This document shows positions 51,643 to 59,144 of a stretch of 64,000 bases of DNA, piece after piece; within the stretch, counting starts at the first letter, position 1; each line of letters begins with the position of its first letter. Made by a program: the position numbers and the translations under genes. This DNA is from Streptomyces diastatochromogenes (GTDB taxonomy: Bacteria > Actinomycetota > Actinomycetes > Streptomycetales > Streptomycetaceae), in NCBI RefSeq assembly GCF_002242805.1, contig NZ_MCGQ01000029.1, positions 62,001-126,000 on the forward strand, given 5' to 3'. The notes under the pieces were generated by a model that made no database searches, was not told where the DNA came from, and saw only the letters and a list, made by a program, of their open reading frames with translations.

Positions 51643-52215
51643 GTGGGTGTTCCGGGCCAGTTCAAGAAGCCGTCTCTGCCGGCGGGCCGGTTGCGCGATC
51701 TCAACGACGCCCTCCACGCACTGCATCTGATCGCGGGGCAGCCGAGTCTGGAGATCATGCACCGCCTGCTGCAGAAGCGGATCTCCCGCACCCGCCTGCA
51801 CGACGCCTTCACCGAGCCGCGGCTTCCGCCGTGGGACACCGTCGACGCGCTGGTCGAGATCCTCGCGGCGCGCGCTCCGGGCACGTCGCCTCAGGAGGTC
51901 CTGCCCGAGGTGCACGCCCTCTGGGTCCTCGCGTCCCGGCAGCGGTCGCTGCTGAATCCGTACGAGCGTGAGGTGCGGGACGAGGTGGTCGCGATCTTCG
52001 CACAGCAGATGGAGGTCAGACAGCGTGAAGTGGAGCTGGTGCTGGACGTGCCTCTGGTGGAGATCGCGGCCGATTCACTGACGGTGCTCGAAGCCGTGGG
52101 CGTCATCGAGCGGTGCTTCGGCGTCGTTCTGGACGAGGAAGGCGTCATGGAAGCGGTCACGATCGGGGAGATGGTGACCTTGACTCTCTCGGCGCTGAAG
52201 GCGACGCAGGAGTGA
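51643..52215 (+). CDS. Helix-turn-helix protein fused to an acyl-carrier-like domain
   Basis: The 190-residue protein has an N-terminal region typical of Streptomyces HTH modules (about 15-78: LNDALHALHLIAGQPSL, RTRLHDAFTEPRLPPWDTVDALVEILAA) and a C-terminal region (about 107-187) matching an acyl carrier protein: helix I (VRDEVVAIFAQQMEV), the phosphopantetheine motif with Ser145 in ADSLTVLEAVGVIERCFGV, and a closing TIGEMV segment equivalent to ACP T-V-G-D. The serine is intact. The start is GTG at 51643 preceded by GGGGGA. No biosynthetic genes are adjacent; an 85-residue frame diverges from it. Confidence 0.8.
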   Translation: MGVPGQFKKPSLPAGRLRDLNDALHALHLIAGQPSLEIMHRLLQKRISRTRLHDAFTEPRLPPWDTVDALVEILAARAPGTSPQEVLPEVHALWVLASRQRSLLNPYEREVRDEVVAIFAQQMEVRQREVELVLDVPLVEIAADSLTVLEAVGVIERCFGVVLDEEGVMEAVTIGEMVTLTLSALKATQE

Positions 52216-52225
52216 GGGTGGCCAC

Positions 52226-52280
52226 GAGGTCTCCGGTGTTCGGGTTCTTCTTGGTCGATGAACCCTCCGCCGGAGACCTC
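52226..52280. terminator. Nested bidirectional terminator
   Basis: GAGGTCTCCGG (52226-52236) and CCGGAGACCTC (52270-52280) form a perfect 11-bp outer stem, with an inner GGGTTC/GAACCC stem (52242-52247 with 52260-52265). It lies between the convergent ends of the HTH-ACP and VOC genes. Confidence 0.85.
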
Positions 52281-52287
52281 ACGCACG

Positions 52288-52665
52288 TCAGAGCGGCTTG
52301 ATGCGGGCCTTGAGCAGGCAGAACTCATTGCCCTCGGGGTCGGCCAGGACATGCCACTGCTCGTCCCCGGTCTGGCCGATGTCGGCCCGGCGGGCACCGA
52401 GCTTCAGGAGGCGTTCGAGCTCGGCGTCCTGGTCGCGGTCGGTGGGGTTGACGTCGATGTGCAGCCGGGACTTCCCCGGCTCCGGCTCGTCCCGGACGCT
52501 GAAGAAGATCGTGGGCTGCGGACCGCCGAACCCTTCCGGCGTCCCGATCTCCACGCAGCCCTCCTCGCGGCCGACCACGACGTAGCCCAGGACCTCGCAC
52601 CAGAACTGCGCCAGCAGTTCGGGGTCGCGGCAACCGAGCACCAGCTCACCGATACGACATGCCAT
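52288..52665 (-). CDS. VOC family protein
   Basis: The 125-residue protein is a single VOC domain: IGELVLGCRDPELLAQFWCEVLGYVVV, RLHIDVNPTDRDQDAELERLLKLGA and VLADPEGNEFCLL. It resembles the VOC protein at 44664 but is not close at DNA level. Function, metal or ligand unknown. The start at 52665 follows AGG with suitable spacing. Confidence 0.88.
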   Translation of the reverse strand: MACRIGELVLGCRDPELLAQFWCEVLGYVVVGREEGCVEIGTPEGFGGPQPTIFFSVRDEPEPGKSRLHIDVNPTDRDQDAELERLLKLGARRADIGQTGDEQWHVLADPEGNEFCLLKARIKPL

Positions 52666-52760
52666 CAAGAAACCTGCTCTCAGCCTGGGAACTCCCGCGA
52701 CCGTACCGGACGAGGCGATTACGGGCGAGGTGATTTCAGAGGCACGGACAGCTGTGGCAC

Positions 52761-54170
52761 TCAACTCCCCCGTGTCCACTGCTGGTTGGTCCCGCCGTTG
52801 CAGCTGTACGTGATGATCGCGGCGGAGTTGGCGGTGGACGCACCGGACACGTCCAGGCACTCGCCGCTCGCGCGGGCCTTGAGGTTCACGTACGAGCCGG
52901 AGGTGACGAGCGACCACTGCTGGGTGGTGGCGCCGGTGCAGTTCTCCTGGGTGACGTCGGAGGCGTTCTCCTGCAGGCACAGGGAGCTGCCCCGGCCCAT
53001 CAGCTCGTAGTAGCCGTTGCCCAGGTCCTTGAACCACCACTTCTGGTTGGCGCCGCCGTTGCAGGTGTACTGGCTGATCGCGGCGCCCTGCCAGAGGGAC
53101 TGGCCCGGTACGTCGGCACACTTGGAGCTGTGCCGTGCGACCAGGGTGTTGTACGTGGCGCTCGTGCCGGTGACCGTGCCGGCGGCGGTGTCGACCGCGA
53201 CCTCCGGGGACCAGGACATGGACATCGAGGTGGACGTCGGGAAGGTGAGCGGCAGCCACACGTACCGGGAGTCGTTGACCGTGCCGCCGAAGGAGTTGCC
53301 CCAGCGGTCGCCCATGTACAGGTACGAGGTGCCCGAACTGCCCTGCACGGGAAGGACGTAGGCGGTCTGGGAGCCGTAGGCGGTGGTGTCGCCGATGTTC
53401 GTCCACGCGGTCCAGGGGCCGGCGAGGGAGGTGGCGGTGGCGTACTGCTGCTGGTTGGGGTTCCAGCCGGTGGCACCCGAAGTCAGCATGAAGTACACGC
53501 CGCCCCGCTTGAAGAGGGCCGGTGCCTCGCGGTGGCCGCCGGGCCAGGGGTTGGCGAGCCGGCTCTCGATGCCGGTGTAGTCGGCGGTCAGCCTGTAGAT
53601 GTGCAGGTCGTAGTTCTCGTTCGCGGCCGAGACCATGTAGGCGGTGCCGTCGGTGTCGACGAAGGTGGTCAGGTCGCGGGACATGTACTGGCCGAGCGGC
53701 CGGAAGCTGCCCTGGTAGGTGTAGGTGCCGTCGACGGTGTCGGAGACGGCGACGGCGGCGCGGGCCTCGCTGTAGTCGACGCCGTTCTCCTTGTGCATCC
53801 ACATGACGAACTTGCCGGTGGACGCGTTGTAGATGACCTTGGGGCGCTCGATGTAGGCGGTGGCCAGCTCGGTGGCGGAGGACTGGGACAGGACGCGGCC
53901 GCGGAACTCCCAGCTCTTCAGGTCGGTGGAGCGGTAGGCGTCCACGGAGCGGAAGGTGTTGTCGGAGTTGCGGTCCTCGCCGAACCAGTAGTAGTAGGAG
54001 CCGACCTTGATGGCCCCGCCGCCGTGCGCGTGCACGGGGTTGCCCGAAGTGTCCGTGAACTGGGTGCCGTTGGTGATCGTCTGCGGTGCCGCCTGGGCGG
54101 GTCCGGCGGTCACCAGGGCGGCGGCGAGCGCACAGCACAGGGCGAGCAGGATGGCGTACGCGCGTCTCAT
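52761..54170 (-). CDS. Secreted GH43 exo-beta-1,3-galactanase-like enzyme with ricin-type lectin domain
   Basis: The 469-residue protein has a signal peptide (RRAYAILLALCCALAAALV, cleavage near AQAAP). The GH43 domain contains the family landmarks of galactan 1,3-beta-galactosidases (subfamily 24): NPVHAHGGGAIKVGSYYYWFGED, IERPKVIYN and GHREAPALFKRGGVYFMLTS. A CBM13 beta-trefoil with QKW, QQW and QQW repeats follows (about 335-469). These enzymes release galactose from the beta-1,3-galactan core of arabinogalactan. ATG at 54170 lies one base after the upstream stop, so the genes are coupled. Confidence 0.9.
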   Translation of the reverse strand: MRRAYAILLALCCALAAALVTAGPAQAAPQTITNGTQFTDTSGNPVHAHGGGAIKVGSYYYWFGEDRNSDNTFRSVDAYRSTDLKSWEFRGRVLSQSSATELATAYIERPKVIYNASTGKFVMWMHKENGVDYSEARAAVAVSDTVDGTYTYQGSFRPLGQYMSRDLTTFVDTDGTAYMVSAANENYDLHIYRLTADYTGIESRLANPWPGGHREAPALFKRGGVYFMLTSGATGWNPNQQQYATATSLAGPWTAWTNIGDTTAYGSQTAYVLPVQGSSGTSYLYMGDRWGNSFGGTVNDSRYVWLPLTFPTSTSMSMSWSPEVAVDTAAGTVTGTSATYNTLVARHSSKCADVPGQSLWQGAAISQYTCNGGANQKWWFKDLGNGYYELMGRGSSLCLQENASDVTQENCTGATTQQWSLVTSGSYVNLKARASGECLDVSGASTANSAAIITYSCNGGTNQQWTRGS

Positions 54171-54171
54171 C

Positions 54172-55263
54172 TCACACACTCTCCTTCACCGTGTCGGCGA
54201 CGGGGATGCCGAAGTCCGGGGTGCCGTCCGGCTTCCAGCCGAGCTTCTGGATGCGGGTGTGGCGGTTGGGGTCGTGCAGCGGGTCGCCGGTGATCTCCTT
54301 GTACTGGCGGGCGTGGTAGACGAGGACGTCGCTGTGCCCGTCCTCGGCGACTGTGAAGCAGTTGTGGCCGGGCCCGTACTGCTTCGTCGTGTCGTTGCTG
54401 GTGAAGACCGGGGTCGGGGACTTGGACCAGCTCGCCGCGTTCATCAGGTCGCTGTCGGCGTCGGCGGTGAGCAGGCCCATGCAGTAGTGGTAGTCGGTGG
54501 CGCTGGCCGAGTAGGTGAGGAAGACACGGCCGTGGCGCTGGAGGACGTACGGGCCCTCGTTGACCTTGTAGCCGACGCACTCCCAGTCGAACTCCGGTGT
54601 GGACAGCCGGACTTGGGGTCCGGTGAGCGTCCAGGGGTTGGCCATCCTCGATATCCACAGCGCGGTGTTGTTGTCCATGCCGGGCTCGTGCTGGGCCCAG
54701 ACGAGGTAGCGGGTGCCGCGGTGCTTGAAGGTGGTGGCGTCCAGGGAGAAGGTCTCCCAGGCGGTCTTGATCTGCCCCCGCTCCACCCAAGTCCCCTGGA
54801 AGGGATCGGGGTTGGCGTTCTCCAGCACCCAGATGCGGATCGCCCACACGTCCTCGGCGGGCGCGGAGGCGAAGTAGATGTACCACTTGCCGCCGATCCG
54901 GTGCAGCTCCGGCGCCCAGATGTGCGCGCCCATCGGGCCCGTGGCGTGCGCCCGCCAGATGACCGACTCGGGGGCCGTGGAAAGCCCGTTCAGGGTGCGG
55001 GAGCGGCGCAGGATGATGCGGTCGTACTCGGGGGCGGTCGCGGTGAAGTAGTACCGGCCGTCGGTGTGGCGGGTGATGTGGGGGTCGGCCCGCTGGAGGA
55101 CGAGGGGGTTCACGAAGGGGGCCGTCTCGCGGGAGGTGGACGGGGTCGGGGACGCGAGTGCGGGGGTCGCGGAGGTGGCCGCCAGGGCGCCGGCGGCCGC
55201 GGCGCCCTTCAACAGCAGGCGGCGAGTGGGGGGCTGGGGAAGGTGGTGGGGGTCGCGGCTCAT
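54172..55263 (-). CDS. Secreted GH43 exo-alpha-1,5-L-arabinofuranosidase-like enzyme
   Basis: The 363-residue protein has a twin-arginine-type signal (RRLLLKGAAAAGALAATS, cleavage near TPALAS). The GH43 five-bladed propeller shows the catalytic base in ADPHITRH, the pKa modulator Asp in DATTF and the acid Glu in NEGPYV. The overall sequence resembles S. avermitilis GH43_26 exo-1,5-alpha-arabinofuranosidase, which trims arabinan side chains. Ribosome site AGAGG. The divergent gene upstream encodes a surface beta-helix protein; a GTTCG-N6-CGAAC motif lies in the region between. Confidence 0.9.
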   Translation of the reverse strand: MSRDPHHLPQPPTRRLLLKGAAAAGALAATSATPALASPTPSTSRETAPFVNPLVLQRADPHITRHTDGRYYFTATAPEYDRIILRRSRTLNGLSTAPESVIWRAHATGPMGAHIWAPELHRIGGKWYIYFASAPAEDVWAIRIWVLENANPDPFQGTWVERGQIKTAWETFSLDATTFKHRGTRYLVWAQHEPGMDNNTALWISRMANPWTLTGPQVRLSTPEFDWECVGYKVNEGPYVLQRHGRVFLTYSASATDYHYCMGLLTADADSDLMNAASWSKSPTPVFTSNDTTKQYGPGHNCFTVAEDGHSDVLVYHARQYKEITGDPLHDPNRHTRIQKLGWKPDGTPDFGIPVADTVKESV

Positions 55264-55304
55264 GCGGATTGCCTCTCGGTGGGGAAGCGAGGGGGTTCGA
55301 GGCG

Positions 55305-55320
55305 GTTCGATATTACGAAC
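55305..55320 (-). promoter_or_regulatory. Inverted repeat, candidate operator of the GH43 operon
   Basis: GTTCGATATTACGAAC has 5-bp arms around a 6-base AT-rich core and lies 42 bases upstream of the arabinofuranosidase start. It has the same GTTCG-N6-CGAAC form as 25463-25478. Confidence 0.45.
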
Positions 55321-55459
55321 ACCATCTGTCATTCCGAACGCCGAAAAGGTAAGGGTGAGCAACCAGGAGGTCAACGGGTCTGACGGACAAGGGGGTAAGC
55401 GATTTCTAACGGGTTCCGATTTTCTGTTATCCGTCGGCAGGTCCGTACGTCTCCCAGTC

Positions 55460-57568
55460 GTGCGCACCCAAACCCACAGGACAGCAGCGGCCGTAGGCGC
55501 CCTCGCGGCGGTCGCCTTCACGATCGGCGCTCCCTCCCCTTCCGCCGCGGCCGGCACCCAGGACGTGACCGCCGACGTCCTCGCGGGGCGGGACGTGACG
55601 CTCACCGGAGACGCGGTGGTCACCGTCCCGTCGGGGACGACCACGTACGACGGCGTCTTCCACGGCGAGGGCACGCTCACCGTGCGCGGCGGCGGCACGC
55701 TGATCCTCACCAAGGACAGCGACTTCACGCTGCCGAAGTCCCGGCAGCGGCAGGTCGTGCGCACCCAGGGCGGCAACCACCCCTACACCACCGTGACCAA
55801 CCCCGACCCGCCCGCGATCACGGTCGAAAGCGGTGCCACCCTGCAGTACGGTACCGGCGGCGGCACCGGCCTGATCGGCCACTTCCCCTACAACACCCCC
55901 GGCTACCAGCTGAACCAGCTCAACGTCCGCGTCGACGGCACCCTCCGCCTGTCCCTGACCCGCACCTTCAACATCGGCACCATCAGCGGCTCGGGCCTGG
56001 TCACCCAGCCCCGCAACATGTGGGGCACCCTCGACCTCGCCGGCACCCACCCCTTCTCCGGGGTCATCGACAACGGCACCGGGATGGCCGTGGGCCGCCC
56101 CGAGTTCCCGGTGGCGCTGCCCCGGGCCCGCGCGATCCTCAACCAGGGCTCGTGGATCATCGACACCCCGCTGTACCAGACGATCACCCTGCGGCAGGAC
56201 TTCTACCAGCGGGAATACGGCAGCGACATCAACGTCCACACCCGGCCGGGCAGCAAGGTGGTGCTCACCGGGCAGTACAGCTACAGCGACCGAGGCGGCG
56301 ACACTCACCCCTCGCTCAGCATCCCGGCCCTGAACTGGCGTGCCGTTCCGCACCAGTTGAACAAGCGGGGTACGAACATCGAGGGTGCCGATGTGCAGTG
56401 GGGCGACGGGACCACGCACCGGATCTTCATGCCGGGTACGCGGGATACCGTATACATCAACCTGCATTCCGCCAGCGGTCGACGATCCCGGCTGACCTTC
56501 GACTACAACGGCCCGGTGACGCTGGGCGCCCCCATCGGCGGCGGCAGGTACCACGACACGCTGGCCGCGCCCGGCGCCGGGGACGTGGTGATCGCGGGGA
56601 CGCGCGGCAACGACGTGACCTTCGCGGCCGCGCAGTACTACGACGGCTCGACGACCGTCGGGAAGGGCGCGGCGCTGCGGCTGGGCTCGGGCGCGAAGGG
56701 CGGCGACGGCTCCCTGATGACGGGGACGGCGGGCCGGCGGATCGTGAACGACGGGACCCTGTTCGTGCGGAACGTCTCGACCCCCGTGCGGCTGGCCCAG
56801 GTCGGCGGGAGCGGCGCGCTGGTCCAGTCGGGCGCCGCGACGACCACGCTCACGGGCGACGCCGTGACGTACACCGGGACGACGACCGTCGCGAAGGGCA
56901 CGCTGGCCCTGCGCTCCGGGGCGACCCTGCTGCACAGCAGGGCGATCAGGCTCACGTCGGCGGGCGCGCGGCTCGACGCGGGCACCTCGGGGCTGCGGGT
57001 GGCCACCTCGCTCTCCGGTAAAGGCACGGTGCGGGGTGCCGTGACCAACGACGGCCTGGTGACCGGCGGTCTGACGGTGACCGGGGACTGCACACAGCAC
57101 GCGAAGGGCGAACTCGTCCTGCGGGAACGGCCGTTGAAGGTGACGGGCGGGCTGCGTCTCGCCGGGTCCCTCGACATGTCCGCCGCCGGGACCGCCCCGG
57201 CGCCCGAGATCACCGTCGTCGAGCACGGCGGCCGCTCCCGGACCACGGGCGCCTTCGACGGTCTGCCGGAGGGCGCCAAGCTCAAGCTCGCCGACACCGA
57301 CTACCGGATCCGCTACAACGGCGGCGACGGCAACGACGTCGTCCTGACCGCGACCGGCGCGAGCCGCGCCCCCGGCGCCCACACCAAGGCCGCCGCCGGT
57401 CCGAGTGCCGTGGCCACCCGGACCGCGAACACCGCGGCCGACGGCTTCGGCTGGTGGCCGTACGTCCTCGCCCTCGGCCTGCTCGGCGGCCTGGTGTTCC
57501 CGGCGACCCTGCGCACCCGCCGGGGCAGGGGCCGGCGCGGGGGCGGCCGGCACGCGGCGCAGCAGTAG
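55460..57568 (+). CDS. Surface-anchored beta-helix protein
   Basis: The 702-residue protein has a signal peptide (RTAAAVGALAAVAFTIGAP, cleavage near PSAAAG), a long region of short imperfect beta repeats resembling autotransporter-associated or pectinase-like parallel beta-helix (TLTVRGGGTLILTKDSDF, TGLIGHFPYNTPGYQ, GAALRLGSGAKGGDGSL), and a C-terminal anchor of a hydrophobic helix (WWPYVLALGLLGGLVFPATL) and a strongly basic tail. It may be a polysaccharide-binding or degrading surface protein. The GTG at 55460 was chosen for the signal peptide; no good ribosome site is seen, so the start is uncertain. Confidence 0.78.
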   Translation: MRTQTHRTAAAVGALAAVAFTIGAPSPSAAAGTQDVTADVLAGRDVTLTGDAVVTVPSGTTTYDGVFHGEGTLTVRGGGTLILTKDSDFTLPKSRQRQVVRTQGGNHPYTTVTNPDPPAITVESGATLQYGTGGGTGLIGHFPYNTPGYQLNQLNVRVDGTLRLSLTRTFNIGTISGSGLVTQPRNMWGTLDLAGTHPFSGVIDNGTGMAVGRPEFPVALPRARAILNQGSWIIDTPLYQTITLRQDFYQREYGSDINVHTRPGSKVVLTGQYSYSDRGGDTHPSLSIPALNWRAVPHQLNKRGTNIEGADVQWGDGTTHRIFMPGTRDTVYINLHSASGRRSRLTFDYNGPVTLGAPIGGGRYHDTLAAPGAGDVVIAGTRGNDVTFAAAQYYDGSTTVGKGAALRLGSGAKGGDGSLMTGTAGRRIVNDGTLFVRNVSTPVRLAQVGGSGALVQSGAATTTLTGDAVTYTGTTTVAKGTLALRSGATLLHSRAIRLTSAGARLDAGTSGLRVATSLSGKGTVRGAVTNDGLVTGGLTVTGDCTQHAKGELVLRERPLKVTGGLRLAGSLDMSAAGTAPAPEITVVEHGGRSRTTGAFDGLPEGAKLKLADTDYRIRYNGGDGNDVVLTATGASRAPGAHTKAAAGPSAVATRTANTAADGFGWWPYVLALGLLGGLVFPATLRTRRGRGRRGGGRHAAQQ

Positions 57569-57581
57569 ACGGCGAACGGCG

Positions 57582-57617
57582 GTGGGCCCCGGCGGAACGG
57601 AATCCGCCGGGGCCCAC
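57582..57617. terminator. Bidirectional hairpin terminator
   Basis: GTGGGCCCCGGCGGA (57582-57596) and TCCGCCGGGGCCCAC (57603-57617) are perfect 15-bp arms around ACGGAA, between the surface protein stop and the argG stop (convergent). Confidence 0.9.
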
Positions 57618-57641
57618 TGCTGAGTACGTACGACCGCGGGG

Positions 57642-59090
57642 TCAGTCCGTGCCGGACTCCATCGCGGCGCGGTCGAGCATCGTCTCCTCTTCCGTGGCCT
57701 CGCCACGCGAGGCGATCGCCTCGGCGCCACCCTGGTCCATGGCGCCGATCAGACCGGTCGAGGCCGCCTGGGCCGCGCCGATCGGGGCCGGGTGGTCGGT
57801 GCCGACCAGACCCAGGGCCGCGTACTGCTCCAGCCGGGCACGGGAGTCGGCGATGTCCAGGTTCCGCATGGTGAGCTGGCCGATCCGGTCCACCGGGCCG
57901 AACGCCGAGTCCTCGGTCCGCTCCATGGAGAGCTTGTCCGGGTGGTAGCTGAGCGCCGGGCCCCGGGTGTCGAGGACCGAGTAGTCCTCGCCGCGCCGCA
58001 GCCGCACGGTCACCTCACCGGTGATCGCCGCGCCGACCCAGCGCTGCAGCGACTCGCGCACCATCAGCGCCTGCGGGTCCAGCCAGCGGCCCTCGTAGAG
58101 CAGCCGGCCGAGGCGCCGGCCCTCGTTGTGGTACGCGGCCACGGTGTCCTCGTTGTGGATCGCATTGACCAGGCGCTCGTAGACGATGTGCAGCAGCGCC
58201 ATGCCGGGCGCCTCGTAGATGCCGCGGCTCTTCGCCTCGATGATCCGGTTCTCGATCTGGTCGGACATGCCGAGCCCGTGCCGGCCGCCGATCGCGTTGG
58301 CCTCCATGACGAGGTCGACCGGGGAGGCGAACTCCTTGCCGTTGATGGTGACCGGGCGGCCCTGGTCGAAGCCGACCGTCACGTCCTCCGTGGCGATCTC
58401 CACCGACGGGTCCCAGAACCGCACACCCATGATCGGGTCGACGGTCTCGATGCCGGTGTCGAGGTGCTCCAGGGTCTTGGCCTCGTGCGTGGCACCCCAG
58501 ATGTTGGCGTCCGTGGAGTACGCCTTCTCCGTCGAGTCCCGGTACGGCAGCCCGTGCGCGAGCAGCCACTCCGACATCTCCTTGCGGCCGCCCAGCTCCG
58601 TGACGAAGTCGGCGTCCAGCCAGGGCTTGTAGATCCGCAGGTGCGGGTTGGCGAGCAGCCCGTACCGGTAGAACCGCTCGATGTCGTTGCCCTTGAAGGT
58701 GGAGCCGTCGCCCCAGATCTGGACGCCGTCCTCGAGCATGGCCCGCACCAGCAGCGTGCCGGTCACGGCACGCCCCAGCGGCGTGGTGTTGAAGTACGGG
58801 CGCCCGCCCGACCGGATGTGGAACGCGCCGCAGGCGAGCGCCGCCAGGCCTTCCTCGACCAGCGCGGCACGGCAGTCGACGAGGCGGGCGATCTCGGCGC
58901 CGTAGGCGAAGGCGCGGCCGGGCACCGACTCGATGTCGAGCTCGTCGTACTGACCGATGTCGGCGGTGTAGGTGCACGGGACGGCACCCTTGTCCCGCAT
59001 CCAGGCAACGGCGACCGAGGTGTCGAGCCCGCCGGAGAAGGCGATACCGACGCGCTCGCCGGTGGGGAGGGAGGTGAGGACCTTGGACAT
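57642..59090 (-). CDS. argG: Argininosuccinate synthase
   Basis: The 482-residue enzyme is of the longer E. coli-type class. It condenses citrulline and aspartate with ATP in arginine biosynthesis. The N-type ATP pyrophosphatase P-loop is FSGGLDTS (residues 18-25); other landmarks are IWGDGSTFKGNDIERFYRYG and DANIWGATHEAKTLE. The ATG at 59090 has no ribosome site but sits 6 bases after a -10 box, so the mRNA is probably leaderless. Monocistronic; it lies downstream of the permease gene on the same strand and has its own promoter. Confidence 0.95.
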   Translation of the reverse strand: MSKVLTSLPTGERVGIAFSGGLDTSVAVAWMRDKGAVPCTYTADIGQYDELDIESVPGRAFAYGAEIARLVDCRAALVEEGLAALACGAFHIRSGGRPYFNTTPLGRAVTGTLLVRAMLEDGVQIWGDGSTFKGNDIERFYRYGLLANPHLRIYKPWLDADFVTELGGRKEMSEWLLAHGLPYRDSTEKAYSTDANIWGATHEAKTLEHLDTGIETVDPIMGVRFWDPSVEIATEDVTVGFDQGRPVTINGKEFASPVDLVMEANAIGGRHGLGMSDQIENRIIEAKSRGIYEAPGMALLHIVYERLVNAIHNEDTVAAYHNEGRRLGRLLYEGRWLDPQALMVRESLQRWVGAAITGEVTVRLRRGEDYSVLDTRGPALSYHPDKLSMERTEDSAFGPVDRIGQLTMRNLDIADSRARLEQYAALGLVGTDHPAPIGAAQAASTGLIGAMDQGGAEAIASRGEATEEETMLDRAAMESGTD

Positions 59091-59096
59091 GGCAAG

Positions 59097-59142
59097 ATTA
59101 TGCAGCATCTCGCATTTTCATGCAACGTCTGCGGTTCATGCA
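59097..59142 (-). promoter_or_regulatory. argG promoter with overlapping ArgR-like sites
   Basis: On the minus strand TTGCAT (59125-59120) and CATAAT (59102-59097), 17 bases apart, make a good promoter, placing transcription start at or next to the ATG (59090). The promoter and upstream bases contain repeated TGCATGA and TGCATAA elements (59097-59142), like Streptomyces arginine boxes with TGCAT cores. Arginine repressor binding is expected here. Confidence 0.6.
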
Positions 59143-59144
59143 GG

